DNA of 8,457 bases, taken from the NCBI GenBank assembly GCA_023437485.1, contig JAEZGB010000062.1, positions 1 through 8,457 on the forward strand, written 5' to 3'. Below, piece by piece: positions 1-7,085 of the stretch. The notes beneath the pieces are model-generated. The model saw only the letters and a program-made list of their open reading frames with translations. It was not told the DNA's origin and did not search any database. A program made the position numbers and the translations under genes. This stretch comes from Bacteroidota bacterium. GTDB taxonomy: Bacteria; Bacteroidota; Bacteroidia; Flavobacteriales; Flavobacteriaceae. The first letter of the stretch is position 1; the number at the start of each line of letters is the position of its first letter.

Positions 1-16
1 CGATTACCTCATTCAA

Positions 17-123
17 ACTGACTACTGACTACTGACGACGTGATTGATTGCATTCAGTTATCAATTTCCTCCATTAAACTGACAGCTGACGGCTGATAGC
101 TGAAAGCTACTGACCACTGACAA
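17..123. repeat. Degenerate 7-bp tandem repeats (CTGAnnn)
   Basis: Two clusters of a 7-bp unit lie just downstream of the serine hydrolase gene. At 17-36 the unit ACTGACT repeats almost three times without error. At 79-106 four units follow in strict 7-bp register (CTGACAG, CTGACGG, CTGATAG, CTGAAAG). A 3-bp interruption (CTA, 107-109) comes next, then two more units (CTGACCA, CTGACAA) at 110-123. The 37-78 spacer is not heptameric. The pattern is direct-repeat, has no regular spacers of CRISPR size, and encodes no evident protein. It is visible directly; any function is unknown. The repeats may continue to the left of the window. Confidence 0.8.
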
Positions 124-129
124 CTTCCC

Positions 130-1536
130 TCACTCCCTCCTTACATCCATCTCGTAAACCTTGCCGTCCGAATTGAAATTTGTAGTCAGGATTACCTGCT
201 TGTGCTCAAAATTGAGCCGGTGTTGCGCGTTGCGGTTGCCGTTGGGCTTTTTCTCGTAACCGACAAGGTCGAGGCTCTTGAGTTTTCCGTAGCTTTTAAA
301 TTCGGCGATGGCTTTGTCGCCGTGCTTTTGCATCATCTCGAGTGCGCCACCCGAATACATTTTCGAGTCAATTTTTTCCGCCACGAGATCACGCACCAAT
401 TTTTGGACCCTCGCATCGAGTTCGGGCTCGGCGCTTTTGATGGGGACCGCACCTGCAATCCCAAGTTCGGGAGCCACAATGCCAAGTACTCCAAAGGCAA
501 GCCTGTCCGGGGATGCCGCGCGAAGATTGGTGAACAGGATGATGGCGAGTTTTTTTTCGGGATATCTGGTAAAATTTGCCGTAAATCCCTGCCAGCCGCC
601 GCTGTGCGCAATCAATTGACGGCCGTTTTCCCGGTTAACGCTCCAACTCATGCCCCAGGGTTCGGTACCGTCTTCAAGTGTTTTAATTGGAGTCCACATG
701 GCCGCATACATTTTCGGGCTCAGTAATTTGCGTTGGCTTAGCGCCGCCTCAAATTTGGCCATATCTTCGAGGTTTAGGTAAAGCGAACCCGCCGCGTCAT
801 TGTTGTGGCTTGGGGCGACCCATTCCTGGTTTTTGATCTCGCCGTTGGCTTTTCGGTAACCGGAGGCGCGATTGGGGATGATGTCGGCCTCGCTGATGAT
901 GCGCGAATCCTTCATTTGCAGCGGGTCAAAAATCCGTTCTTTCAGAAAATCACCATAAGATTTTCCGCTTACCCTTTCGATCAGCATACCCAAAATGCCA
1001 AAGGCCACGTTGCTGTAGCCGCGCCTGGTCCCTGGTTCAAAATCAAGCGGAATCCTCAAATAAATGTCGAGTAGTTCCTTTTGCGTATAATCTTTTCGGA
1101 AATCAAGCTCGTCCGGATATCCCGTCATGCCCGAGGTGTGTTCCAGCATGTGCCGGACGGTAATTTTGTCCCATGCCGTGGGGCTTTCGGCAAAATACGT
1201 CCCGATTGGTGCTTCAAGATTGATTTTGCCTTCCTCGGCCAGTAGCAGCACGGCCATCACTGTAAAAACCTTGCCCACCGAACCTGATTGGAACATTGTT
1301 TTTTCGGGCACGGGAACCCGGTGTTCAAGGTTTGCAAAACCGTAACCTTTTCTAAAAATTGTTTTGCCATCCTGCACGATGGCCACTGCCACGCCCGGAA
1401 TTTTTTGGTCTTCCAGTTCGCGGCTGAGGTAGCGGTCAATGGCGCGGGCCTGCTCAGGCAATAGCACAGTGGGCAGTTGCGCAAAGGCCATCTGTGATAA
1501 AAATATAAGAAATAGGTGGAGTATTAATTTTTTCAT
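130..1536 (-). CDS. Secreted beta-lactamase-family serine hydrolase
   Basis: This 468-residue protein belongs to the beta-lactamase-related, penicillin-binding-protein-like serine hydrolases (class C/AmpC, EstB and D-aminopeptidase relatives). Residues 1-19 form a signal peptide: a KK start, a hydrophobic core and an AFA/Q cleavage site. There is no lipobox Cys, so a soluble periplasmic or secreted enzyme is expected. The catalytic SxxK motif is S86-V-G-K89, the second motif is Y174-S-N176, and the third is H311-S-G-G314 in place of the KTG of true beta-lactamases, which is usual for the esterase/peptidase-like members. The catalytic domain spans about 28-350. A C-terminal extension of about 100 residues (365-468), which I do not recognise, follows. 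The substrate cannot be deduced; family members act as esterases, D-amino-acid peptidases or lactamases. The start is fixed by the signal peptide. The gene lies 143 bp downstream of uvrA on the same strand. Confidence 0.9.
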   Translation of the reverse strand: MKKLILHLFLIFLSQMAFAQLPTVLLPEQARAIDRYLSRELEDQKIPGVAVAIVQDGKTIFRKGYGFANLEHRVPVPEKTMFQSGSVGKVFTVMAVLLLAEEGKINLEAPIGTYFAESPTAWDKITVRHMLEHTSGMTGYPDELDFRKDYTQKELLDIYLRIPLDFEPGTRRGYSNVAFGILGMLIERVSGKSYGDFLKERIFDPLQMKDSRIISEADIIPNRASGYRKANGEIKNQEWVAPSHNNDAAGSLYLNLEDMAKFEAALSQRKLLSPKMYAAMWTPIKTLEDGTEPWGMSWSVNRENGRQLIAHSGGWQGFTANFTRYPEKKLAIILFTNLRAASPDRLAFGVLGIVAPELGIAGAVPIKSAEPELDARVQKLVRDLVAEKIDSKMYSGGALEMMQKHGDKAIAEFKSYGKLKSLDLVGYEKKPNGNRNAQHRLNFEHKQVILTTNFNSDGKVYEMDVRRE

Positions 1537-1540
1537 GCCT

Positions 1541-1548
1541 CTAATATA
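1541..1548 (-). promoter_or_regulatory. Weak candidate -7 box for the serine hydrolase
   Basis: On the minus strand TATATTAG matches the Bacteroidota -7 consensus TAnnTTTG in five of six fixed positions. Its end is only 4 nt from the ATG at 1536, so a transcript would begin at or inside the start codon, which makes the call doubtful. No -33 TTG-type element at the usual distance is visible. The rest of the 143-bp gap (1537-1679) shows no convincing terminator after uvrA; it holds only an 11-base weak stem (TGCC-GAC-GGCA, 1627-1637). Confidence 0.2.
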
Positions 1549-1679
1549 ATGAAGTTTAGCATGTTACGATTAAGTCTCCACTGCTTCAAATGATGGTCTG
1601 CGATTGTCGATCAAATAGGTTTCACGTGCCGACGGCAATAATCGATGACAGATTCTCTTGGATAACGGAATAAGCTGCG

Positions 1680-4514
1680 CTATTGTGTGAGTTCGCGCTT
1701 CAGAAATTCGGCCGTGTGGCTCTTTTTGGCTTTGGCGACCTGTTCAGGGGTGCCGGTGGCCACGACCGTTCCGCCGCCTTTACCGCCTTCGGGGCCCATG
1801 TCGATGATGTGGTCGGCGAGCTTGATCACGTCCATGTTGTGTTCGATGATCAGCACCGAATTGCCCTTGCCCACCAGTTTGTTAATGACTTCCATCAGGA
1901 CGCGGATGTCCTCGAAATGCAGCCCGGTGGTGGGTTCGTCCAGGATGTAATAGGTATTGCCGGTGTCTTTCTTGGAGAGTTCGGTTGCGAGCTTGATGCG
2001 CTGCGCCTCACCGCCGGAAAGTGTGGTCGATTGTTGCCCCAGCGTGATGTAGCCAAGCCCAACGTCCTGTATCGTCTTGATCTTGCGGTAAATTTTGGGA
2101 ATGTTCTCAAAAAACGGAACCGCCTCGTCAACGGTCATGTTCAGGATATCCGAGATGTTCTTGCCTTTGTAACGGATTTCCAAGGTCTCCCGGTTGAAGC
2201 GTTTGCCCTGGCAGGTCTCACATTCCACGTAAACATCGGGTAGGAAATTCATCTCAATGGTACGCACGCCGCTGCCTTCGCAGGTTTCGCATCGTCCGCC
2301 CTTCACATTAAAGGAAAAACGTCCGGCCTTGTACCCGCGGATCATGCTCTCGGTGGTCATGGTAAAGAGATTGCGGATTTCGGTCCAAACCTCGGTGTAC
2401 GTGGCGGGATTTGATCTTGGCGTCCGCCCGATGGGGCTCTGGTCAATATCGATGACCTTGTCGATGTGTTCAAGTCCTTCGATTTTCTTGTACGGCGCCG
2501 GACGTTTGACACCGTAGAAAAAGTGCGCGTTCAGGATCGGGTAGAGGGTCTCGTTGATCAGCGTGGATTTGCCGCTTCCCGAAACGCCGGTCACGCAAAC
2601 CAATTGCCCAAGCGGGATTGAAACCGACACATTTTTCAGGTTATTCCCCGTGGCACCGGTGAGTTTCAAAAATTTACCGTTGCCCGGGCGACGCGTTTTG
2701 GGTACCTCGATCTGCTTTTCGCCGTTGATGTACTGTGCGGTCAGGGTATGGTGCGAAAGGATTTCCTGTGGCGTTCCCTCGCTGACGATTTGCCCGCCGT
2801 GTTTTCCGGCCGCCGGACCGATGTCGATTACGTGGTCGGCGCGTTCGATCATGTCCTTATCGTGCTCCACCACAAGCACCGAATTGCCCAAATCGCGCAA
2901 TTGCTCGAGCGAGCGGATGAGTTTCTCGTTGTCGCGCTGGTGCAGCCCGATGCTTGGCTCGTCCAAAATGTACAGCACGCCCACGAGTTGCGACCCAATC
3001 TGAGTCGCCAGCCTGATCCGTTGCGCCTCGCCGCCCGAAAGCGATCTGGAACTCCTCGCAAGGGCAAGATAATCAAGCCCGACATTCATCAGGAAAGCAA
3101 GTCGATCTCGGATTTCCTTGAGAATCTCGCCGCCGATGATGCGTTGTTTTTCCGATAATCTTTCGTCGGCACCTGCAAACCACTGGGTGAGTGCCGAAAT
3201 GTCCATTTCCGATAATTCAGCGATGTTTTTGCCGTCAATCCTGAAATACAGCGCCTCTTTCCTAAGCCTTGTCCCTTCGCAAACCGGGCACGGCACCTCG
3301 TCCATGAAATCCTTGGCCCAGCGGCGGATGGCGGTGGATTCGCTCTCGGCGTACTGCGTCTTGATGAAATTCGAGATGCCCTCGAACTCAATCTTGTATT
3401 CCTTGGTAATGCCGAGGGTCTTACTCTCGACATCGAATTTTTCCCGTCCGCCGTAGAGGATCACTTCCATCGCCTCTTGCGGAATCTTGCCGATTGCATC
3501 GGTCAATTTGAAGCCAAATTTCTGGCCGATGGTTTCCAATTGCTTGAATACCCAGGTGCTTTTGTACTCACCCAGCGGGGCCAAACCTCCGGCCTTGATG
3601 GATTTTTTGGGGTCGGGGATAATTTTTTGCAGGTTGATCTGGTGGACGGTGCCTAGCCCGTTGCATTCGGGGCAGGCGCCTTTTGGAGAGTTGAACGAGA
3701 AGTTGTTGGGCTCGGGATTCTGATACGAGATTCCCGATGTCGGGCACATCAAATTCCGGCTAAAGTAACGCACCGCACCCGAATCCTGATCGAGTACCAT
3801 CAGCACATTCTCGCCGTGGCTCATCGCGGTATTGATGCTCTCGTCCAAACGACGGAGATTATCCGGGGTGTCGTCGGCCACCAATCGGTCAACGACTATT
3901 TCAATATCGTGCGTTTTGTAACGGTCGAGCTTCATACCGGGCGTGATTTCCCTGAGTTCGCCGTTGATGCGGGCACGCAAAAAGCCCTGTCTTAAAATCT
4001 GCTGGAAGAGTTCGCCGTAGTGGCCTTTCCGGGCGCGGACGACCGGAGCGAGGATGTTGATCCGTCGTCCCGCGTACTGTTCGAGGATCAGGCTGCGGAT
4101 CTGCTCATCGGTGTAGGAAACCATTTTCTCACCCGTGACATAGCTAAAGGCGTCCGATGCCCTGGCGTACAACAATCGGAGGAAATCGTAAATCTCGGTA
4201 ATGGTTCCTACCGTTGAGCGCGGGCTTTTGCTGGTGGTCTTCTGCTCAATGGCAATGACCGGCGAGAGGCCGTCGATCTTGTCAACATCCGGTCTTTCCA
4301 ATCCGCCCAAAAACTGGCGTGCGTAGGCCGAAAAAGTTTCGATGTAACGGCGTTGTCCTTCGGCATAAATCGTGTCAAAGGCAAGCGAGGATTTCCCCGA
4401 ACCCGAAAGCCCCGTGATGACCACGAGTTTTTCGCGCGGGATGTTGACGTCTATGTTTTTGAGATTGTGGACCCGGGCGCCAAGCACCTCGATCTGCTCA
4501 TCGGTTCTGATCAT
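1680..4514 (-). CDS. uvrA: UvrABC excinuclease subunit A (damage-recognition ATPase)
   Basis: UvrA dimers find bulky DNA lesions and load UvrB in nucleotide excision repair. This copy is 944 residues, close to the 940 of E. coli UvrA, and has both ABC ATPase halves. Half one has Walker A G35-LSGSGK-S42, signature LSGGE 492-496 and Walker B DEP 518-520. Half two has Walker A 643-650 (GVSGSGKS), LSGGE 832-836 and DEP 859-861. The C-terminal zinc finger is complete (C742/C745 and C765/C768), and C409/C412 form another CxxC pair. The first finger is altered: C257-P-T-S260 replaces CxxC, while C281/C284 are kept. I chose the start at 4514 (MIRTDEQIEV), which matches the usual UvrA N-terminus. An in-frame ATG at 4565 would add 17 residues unlike the family and would place the likely promoter inside the gene. 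The gene follows clcA by 75 bp. The stop codon is TAG. Confidence 0.97.
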   Translation of the reverse strand: MIRTDEQIEVLGARVHNLKNIDVNIPREKLVVITGLSGSGKSSLAFDTIYAEGQRRYIETFSAYARQFLGGLERPDVDKIDGLSPVIAIEQKTTSKSPRSTVGTITEIYDFLRLLYARASDAFSYVTGEKMVSYTDEQIRSLILEQYAGRRINILAPVVRARKGHYGELFQQILRQGFLRARINGELREITPGMKLDRYKTHDIEIVVDRLVADDTPDNLRRLDESINTAMSHGENVLMVLDQDSGAVRYFSRNLMCPTSGISYQNPEPNNFSFNSPKGACPECNGLGTVHQINLQKIIPDPKKSIKAGGLAPLGEYKSTWVFKQLETIGQKFGFKLTDAIGKIPQEAMEVILYGGREKFDVESKTLGITKEYKIEFEGISNFIKTQYAESESTAIRRWAKDFMDEVPCPVCEGTRLRKEALYFRIDGKNIAELSEMDISALTQWFAGADERLSEKQRIIGGEILKEIRDRLAFLMNVGLDYLALARSSRSLSGGEAQRIRLATQIGSQLVGVLYILDEPSIGLHQRDNEKLIRSLEQLRDLGNSVLVVEHDKDMIERADHVIDIGPAAGKHGGQIVSEGTPQEILSHHTLTAQYINGEKQIEVPKTRRPGNGKFLKLTGATGNNLKNVSVSIPLGQLVCVTGVSGSGKSTLINETLYPILNAHFFYGVKRPAPYKKIEGLEHIDKVIDIDQSPIGRTPRSNPATYTEVWTEIRNLFTMTTESMIRGYKAGRFSFNVKGGRCETCEGSGVRTIEMNFLPDVYVECETCQGKRFNRETLEIRYKGKNISDILNMTVDEAVPFFENIPKIYRKIKTIQDVGLGYITLGQQSTTLSGGEAQRIKLATELSKKDTGNTYYILDEPTTGLHFEDIRVLMEVINKLVGKGNSVLIIEHNMDVIKLADHIIDMGPEGGKGGGTVVATGTPEQVAKAKKSHTAEFLKRELTQ

Positions 4515-4527
4515 AGCAAGTAAAACA

Positions 4528-4535
4528 CAAAGGTA
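4528..4535 (-). promoter_or_regulatory. Candidate -7 promoter box for uvrA
   Basis: On the minus strand TACCTTTG is an exact match to the Bacteroidota -7 consensus TAnnTTTG. It ends 13 nt before the ATG at 4514, implying a leader of only a few nucleotides. No clear -33 TTG element lies 17-23 nt upstream; the nearest TTTG is about 27 nt away. Its position inside any 4565-initiated reading frame supports the 4514 start. No SOS box was recognised. Confidence 0.45.
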
Positions 4536-4571
4536 AAGTTTTCGCTTCGGGTTTTCGGCCCGCAAAATTCC

Positions 4572-4582
4572 AACAATTTGTT
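4572..4582. repeat. 11-bp inverted repeat in the clcA-uvrA gap
   Basis: AACAATTTGTT is a perfect 5-bp inverted repeat around a central T. It starts 7 bp downstream of the clcA stop codon. It is AT-rich, has a single-base centre and no following T-tract on the minus strand, so it is a poor terminator. It could equally be chance. Confidence 0.25.
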
Positions 4583-4589
4583 AAAGAAG

Positions 4590-6410
4590 CTATTCAATCA
4601 CCATTTCCCGAAGCCCGCGGCGGTATGCCTCCAGCACCGATTGCTTTGACAAAAAACCATGGTATTTGCCGTTGCTGATAACGGGTAATATCGCAGCGTT
4701 CGCCGCCTCGAATTTATCCAGTACCATATCGATGCCGTCCTCGGTGGTGATCAGTTCGGCCGGGAGGCTGATGATTTCTTCAAGTTTCATATATTTCATT
4801 CGGTAGTGATTGAACATCACGGGCCGAACCTGGTCAAGGTCAATCACTCCTGCAAGTTGGTTCCGGGAGTCAGTTACGGGGATGATATTTTGCGAACTTT
4901 CCGAAAAAATCCTCACCGCGTCGGCGAGCTCGCCACCCATGTCCAGGGTTTGATAATCCCTTTCGATAAGAGCCAGCATGTCAATGTTGGACAGTATGTT
5001 GCGGTCTTTATCGCTGGTGAAGACGTGGCCCTTGTCGGCCAGTGGCTTTACGTCCATCGAATAGCGTTCAAACTGCCTCGAAACGGCAAAACTGACGGAG
5101 GAAACAATCATCAGCGGAACCATCAATCCGTAGCCGCCGGTGATCTCGCCGATGAGGAAAATTGCGGTCAGCGGCGCATGAAACAGTCCCGAGAGGATTC
5201 CCGCCATGCCGACGATCGTGAAGTTGGCCACGGGCAGGTGATGTGTCAACCCCGTGAGATTGACGGCACGTGCTACGAAAAACCCAATGTATGAACCCAC
5301 AAAGAGCGAGGGCGCAAAATTTCCGCCGTTCCCGCCGCTTCCCAGCGTAAGCCCCGTCGCAAAAGCCTTGAGCAGCGCCGTGATTCCTACAAAGACCAGC
5401 AGCACCCAGGGATTCTCGCGGAAGCCTTCGAGCAGGGTGTTGTCGAGCAGGATTTCGGGATTGGCGGTTGCCAGGGTCTTGATGCTCTCATAGCCTTCGC
5501 CAAAAAGCGTCGGGAAAAAGAAGATCATCACGGCCAATATCGACGCTCCGAAAATCGCACGGCGGTATGACTTGTTTTTTATCCGTCCGAAGAATCTCTC
5601 GACCTTCTGGAAACTGCGCGCATGGTATACCGAGGCAAGCCCGGTGAGCAATCCAAGAAGGATGTAATACGGAATGTTCTCGTACTGGAAAACGTGCGTG
5701 CCGGGAAAGGAGAGGAGCACATCCTCATCCAGGATAACCCCCGAAACAAGCGCACCCGTAGCCGCCGAGATCATAATTGGTATGAACGCGGTAATGGTCA
5801 CATCGGTCAACACAACTTCAATGGCAAACAGGACACCGGCGATTGGTGCATTGAACGCCGCGCCGATACCCGCCGCCACGCCGCACGCCAACAGTAAAAT
5901 CCGGTCTTTTTGAGAGAGCCGGTAGCGTTGGGCAAAGTTGCTCCCGAAGGCCGCTCCGGTAATGGTAATCGGCGATTCAAGCCCCGCCGATCCGCCAAGG
6001 CCCACTGTGAGCGAGCTGGTGACGATCTGGGCATACATTTGCTTGCGCGGCATCACGCCCCCTTTTTTGGCGACCGCATAAAGGATGCGCGACGATCCTT
6101 TTTCAAGTTTTCCGTCGAGCAGGTGTTTGACCACGAAAACCGTCAGCAATATCCCGATAATGGGCAAAATCGAGTTGATGTAGGGAAGTTTAAGGAAAGC
6201 ATTGACGTATGTTGCCCCCACAAAAACATAGTGCGCAAAAGTTTTGAGTGCGATTACGGCCAGTGCGCAGGATATCGCCACCGCGATGCTCGCCAGGTAA
6301 ATAAAGTGCCGGTCGCTTAGCCTGTCCTTAAGGAAAAAGAAGACCTTTTCACCCTGCCGCAGAATCTTTCGGGTAGCGATCTTGTGCAAAGGTGTTTTCC
6401 GTGGACTCAT
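4590..6410 (-). CDS. CLC-family chloride channel/transporter with CBS pair
   Basis: This is a 606-residue inner-membrane protein of the CLC family, which moves Cl- (or related anions) as a channel or in exchange for H+. The membrane domain covers about 36-450. Recognisable motifs are a degenerate GSGIP loop (G105-S-S-R-I109), the gating glutamate in G143-L-E145-S-P147, FNAPIAGVLFAIE (186-198), and the GxFxP filter loop G363-N-F-A-P367. Y450 aligns with the anion-coordinating Tyr445 of E. coli ClcA. The internal proton glutamate (ClcA Glu203) aligns with V199, while the preceding Glu202 position is kept as E198. A cytoplasmic pair of CBS domains follows at about 468-535 and 540-602; in this family they often bind nucleotides and modulate gating. 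The start is the first ATG, 7 nt after an exact -7 box. The gene lies 25 bp after the upstream phosphodiesterase gene. Whether it is a channel or an exchanger cannot be settled from sequence. Confidence 0.93.
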   Translation of the reverse strand: MSPRKTPLHKIATRKILRQGEKVFFFLKDRLSDRHFIYLASIAVAISCALAVIALKTFAHYVFVGATYVNAFLKLPYINSILPIIGILLTVFVVKHLLDGKLEKGSSRILYAVAKKGGVMPRKQMYAQIVTSSLTVGLGGSAGLESPITITGAAFGSNFAQRYRLSQKDRILLLACGVAAGIGAAFNAPIAGVLFAIEVVLTDVTITAFIPIMISAATGALVSGVILDEDVLLSFPGTHVFQYENIPYYILLGLLTGLASVYHARSFQKVERFFGRIKNKSYRRAIFGASILAVMIFFFPTLFGEGYESIKTLATANPEILLDNTLLEGFRENPWVLLVFVGITALLKAFATGLTLGSGGNGGNFAPSLFVGSYIGFFVARAVNLTGLTHHLPVANFTIVGMAGILSGLFHAPLTAIFLIGEITGGYGLMVPLMIVSSVSFAVSRQFERYSMDVKPLADKGHVFTSDKDRNILSNIDMLALIERDYQTLDMGGELADAVRIFSESSQNIIPVTDSRNQLAGVIDLDQVRPVMFNHYRMKYMKLEEIISLPAELITTEDGIDMVLDKFEAANAAILPVISNGKYHGFLSKQSVLEAYRRGLREMVIE

Positions 6411-6412
6411 AG

Positions 6413-6430
6413 AAGCGCAAATTTACGCTT
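6413..6430. promoter_or_regulatory. 18-bp near-palindrome over the clcA promoter
   Basis: AAGCGCAAATTTACGCTT (plus strand) is an inverted repeat with 8 of 9 base pairs matched; only the C/A pair at 6418/6425 fails. It sits between the phosphodiesterase stop codon (6436-6438) and the clcA ATG (6410) and fully contains the predicted -7 box. This placement suits a repressor operator. A transcript hairpin is the alternative, but there is no U-tract as in an intrinsic terminator. Confidence 0.4.
6418..6425 (-). promoter_or_regulatory. Candidate -7 promoter box for the CLC gene
   Basis: On the minus strand TAAATTTG matches TAnnTTTG exactly and ends 7 nt before the ATG at 6410. With transcription starting a few nucleotides downstream of the box, the mRNA would be leaderless or nearly so. 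No convincing -33 element is visible upstream, where the sequence is the 3' end of the phosphodiesterase gene. Confidence 0.4.
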
Positions 6431-6435
6431 TAATT

Positions 6436-7011
6436 TCATAGTCTTTGTGCGGCCATAATCCTGACATCGGCAAAGAATTGCGTGAATTCCTCGCTAAAAA
6501 GTTCATAGTGCTCTTCCAGCGACGCAGGAGACTGTGCCATTTTGGAACGATTTCCAGTACGTCGGTCCATTTGCCTGAGGATTTCACCAATACCCTCGCG
6601 CGTGGCGTAACTCGTGAGCCAGTCATGCCGGCGCATCAAAGGCAGGATCTCTAAAGCCCGGGTGGTGAGCAGGTGACGGTGGCGCTCCATCGAATCGTAA
6701 AAATTGGCGGCAAATTCATCGAGCGGTTCCTCGCAATATGAACTCCACGAAGCGGCCAGGAAATGGTCGTAAAAGACATCGAGGATTACTCCGGAATAGT
6801 GGTGGAAATCGGCATGAAGCCTTTTTGTGCCCTGGCGGAACAGCGGGTGCGAATCGGTAAACGAATCGATCTCGCGGTGAAGCAGAATACCCCGCTGGAC
6901 ATCTTTGGGATATTGCTCATAAGTTTTTCCGCGGATGCCATCGGCCATAAAATTGCCAATGCGAACCAGTTGGTTGTCGCCCGAAAGGTATATGTGAGCA
7001 AGGAAATTCAT
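6436..7011 (-). CDS. acpH: Acyl carrier protein phosphodiesterase (AcpH family)
   Basis: This 191-residue protein matches the AcpH family (E. coli AcpH is 193 residues), which hydrolyses the 4'-phosphopantetheine arm from holo-ACP to give apo-ACP. Family landmarks are in order: MNFLAH at the N-terminus, GNFMADGIRG (19-28, with D24), GILLHREIDSFTDSHP (41-56, with H45, D49 and D53), LDVFYDHFLAASW (77-89, with D78, D82 and H83), and a C-terminal helical region with conserved-looking SLEEHYE (164-170). The His/Asp set is consistent with an HD-like metal site. I chose the start at 7011 because MNFLAH is the family N-terminus; an upstream in-frame ATG at 7176 would add 55 unrelated residues and run antisense into the divergent glmM-like gene. 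The gene is first in the minus-strand series and stops 25 bp before the CLC gene. The enzymatic activity is inferred from the family, and the physiological role of AcpH is poorly defined even in E. coli. Confidence 0.88.
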   Translation of the reverse strand: MNFLAHIYLSGDNQLVRIGNFMADGIRGKTYEQYPKDVQRGILLHREIDSFTDSHPLFRQGTKRLHADFHHYSGVILDVFYDHFLAASWSSYCEEPLDEFAANFYDSMERHRHLLTTRALEILPLMRRHDWLTSYATREGIGEILRQMDRRTGNRSKMAQSPASLEEHYELFSEEFTQFFADVRIMAAQRL

Positions 7012-7020
7012 CGGTAAAGG

Positions 7021-7028
7021 TGAAGATA
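7021..7028 (-). promoter_or_regulatory. Weak candidate -7 box for acpH
   Basis: On the minus strand TATCTTCA matches four of six fixed positions of TAnnTTTG and ends 9 nt before the ATG at 7011. A TTTT tract about 19 nt upstream could stand in for the -33 element. It forms one arm of a divergent promoter region with the plus-strand box at 7078-7085. Confidence 0.3.
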
Positions 7029-7077
7029 CGATTTTAACCCGTACGCGAAAATTTATGCGATTGTTGCCACCAACCGT

Positions 7078-7085
7078 TATCTTTG
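7078..7085 (+). promoter_or_regulatory. Candidate -7 promoter box for the glmM-like gene
   Basis: TATCTTTG matches TAnnTTTG exactly and ends 17 nt before the ATG at 7103. A TATG at 7054-7057, 20 nt upstream, is a one-mismatch candidate for the -33 TTTG. The short leader contains a 5-bp inverted repeat (TGTCC/GGACA, 7084-7099) and no Shine-Dalgarno sequence. Confidence 0.5.

Noticed and set aside
17..123. CRISPR array
   Set aside because: The repeat unit is 7 bp and contiguous, without unique spacers of constant length, and no cas genes are present.
1627..1637. Terminator hairpin after uvrA
   Set aside because: The stem is only 4 bp and no T-tract follows on the minus strand.
1683..2243. 186-codon open frame on the plus strand opposite uvrA, with several others along uvrA, the CLC gene and the hydrolase
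   Set aside because: These are antisense frames kept open by codon bias in clearly conserved genes. Their translations show no domains or plausible starts.
4515..4565. Seventeen-residue N-terminal extension of UvrA from an ATG at 4565
   Set aside because: The extra residues do not resemble the UvrA N-terminus, and the extension would include the candidate -7 box at 4528-4535.
130..7011. Novel multi-gene system formed by the four minus-strand genes
   Set aside because: Each gene has a well-known, unrelated family, the gaps hold separate promoter-like boxes, and there is no partner-type architecture (no paired small proteins, overlapping genes, or mobile or defence domains).
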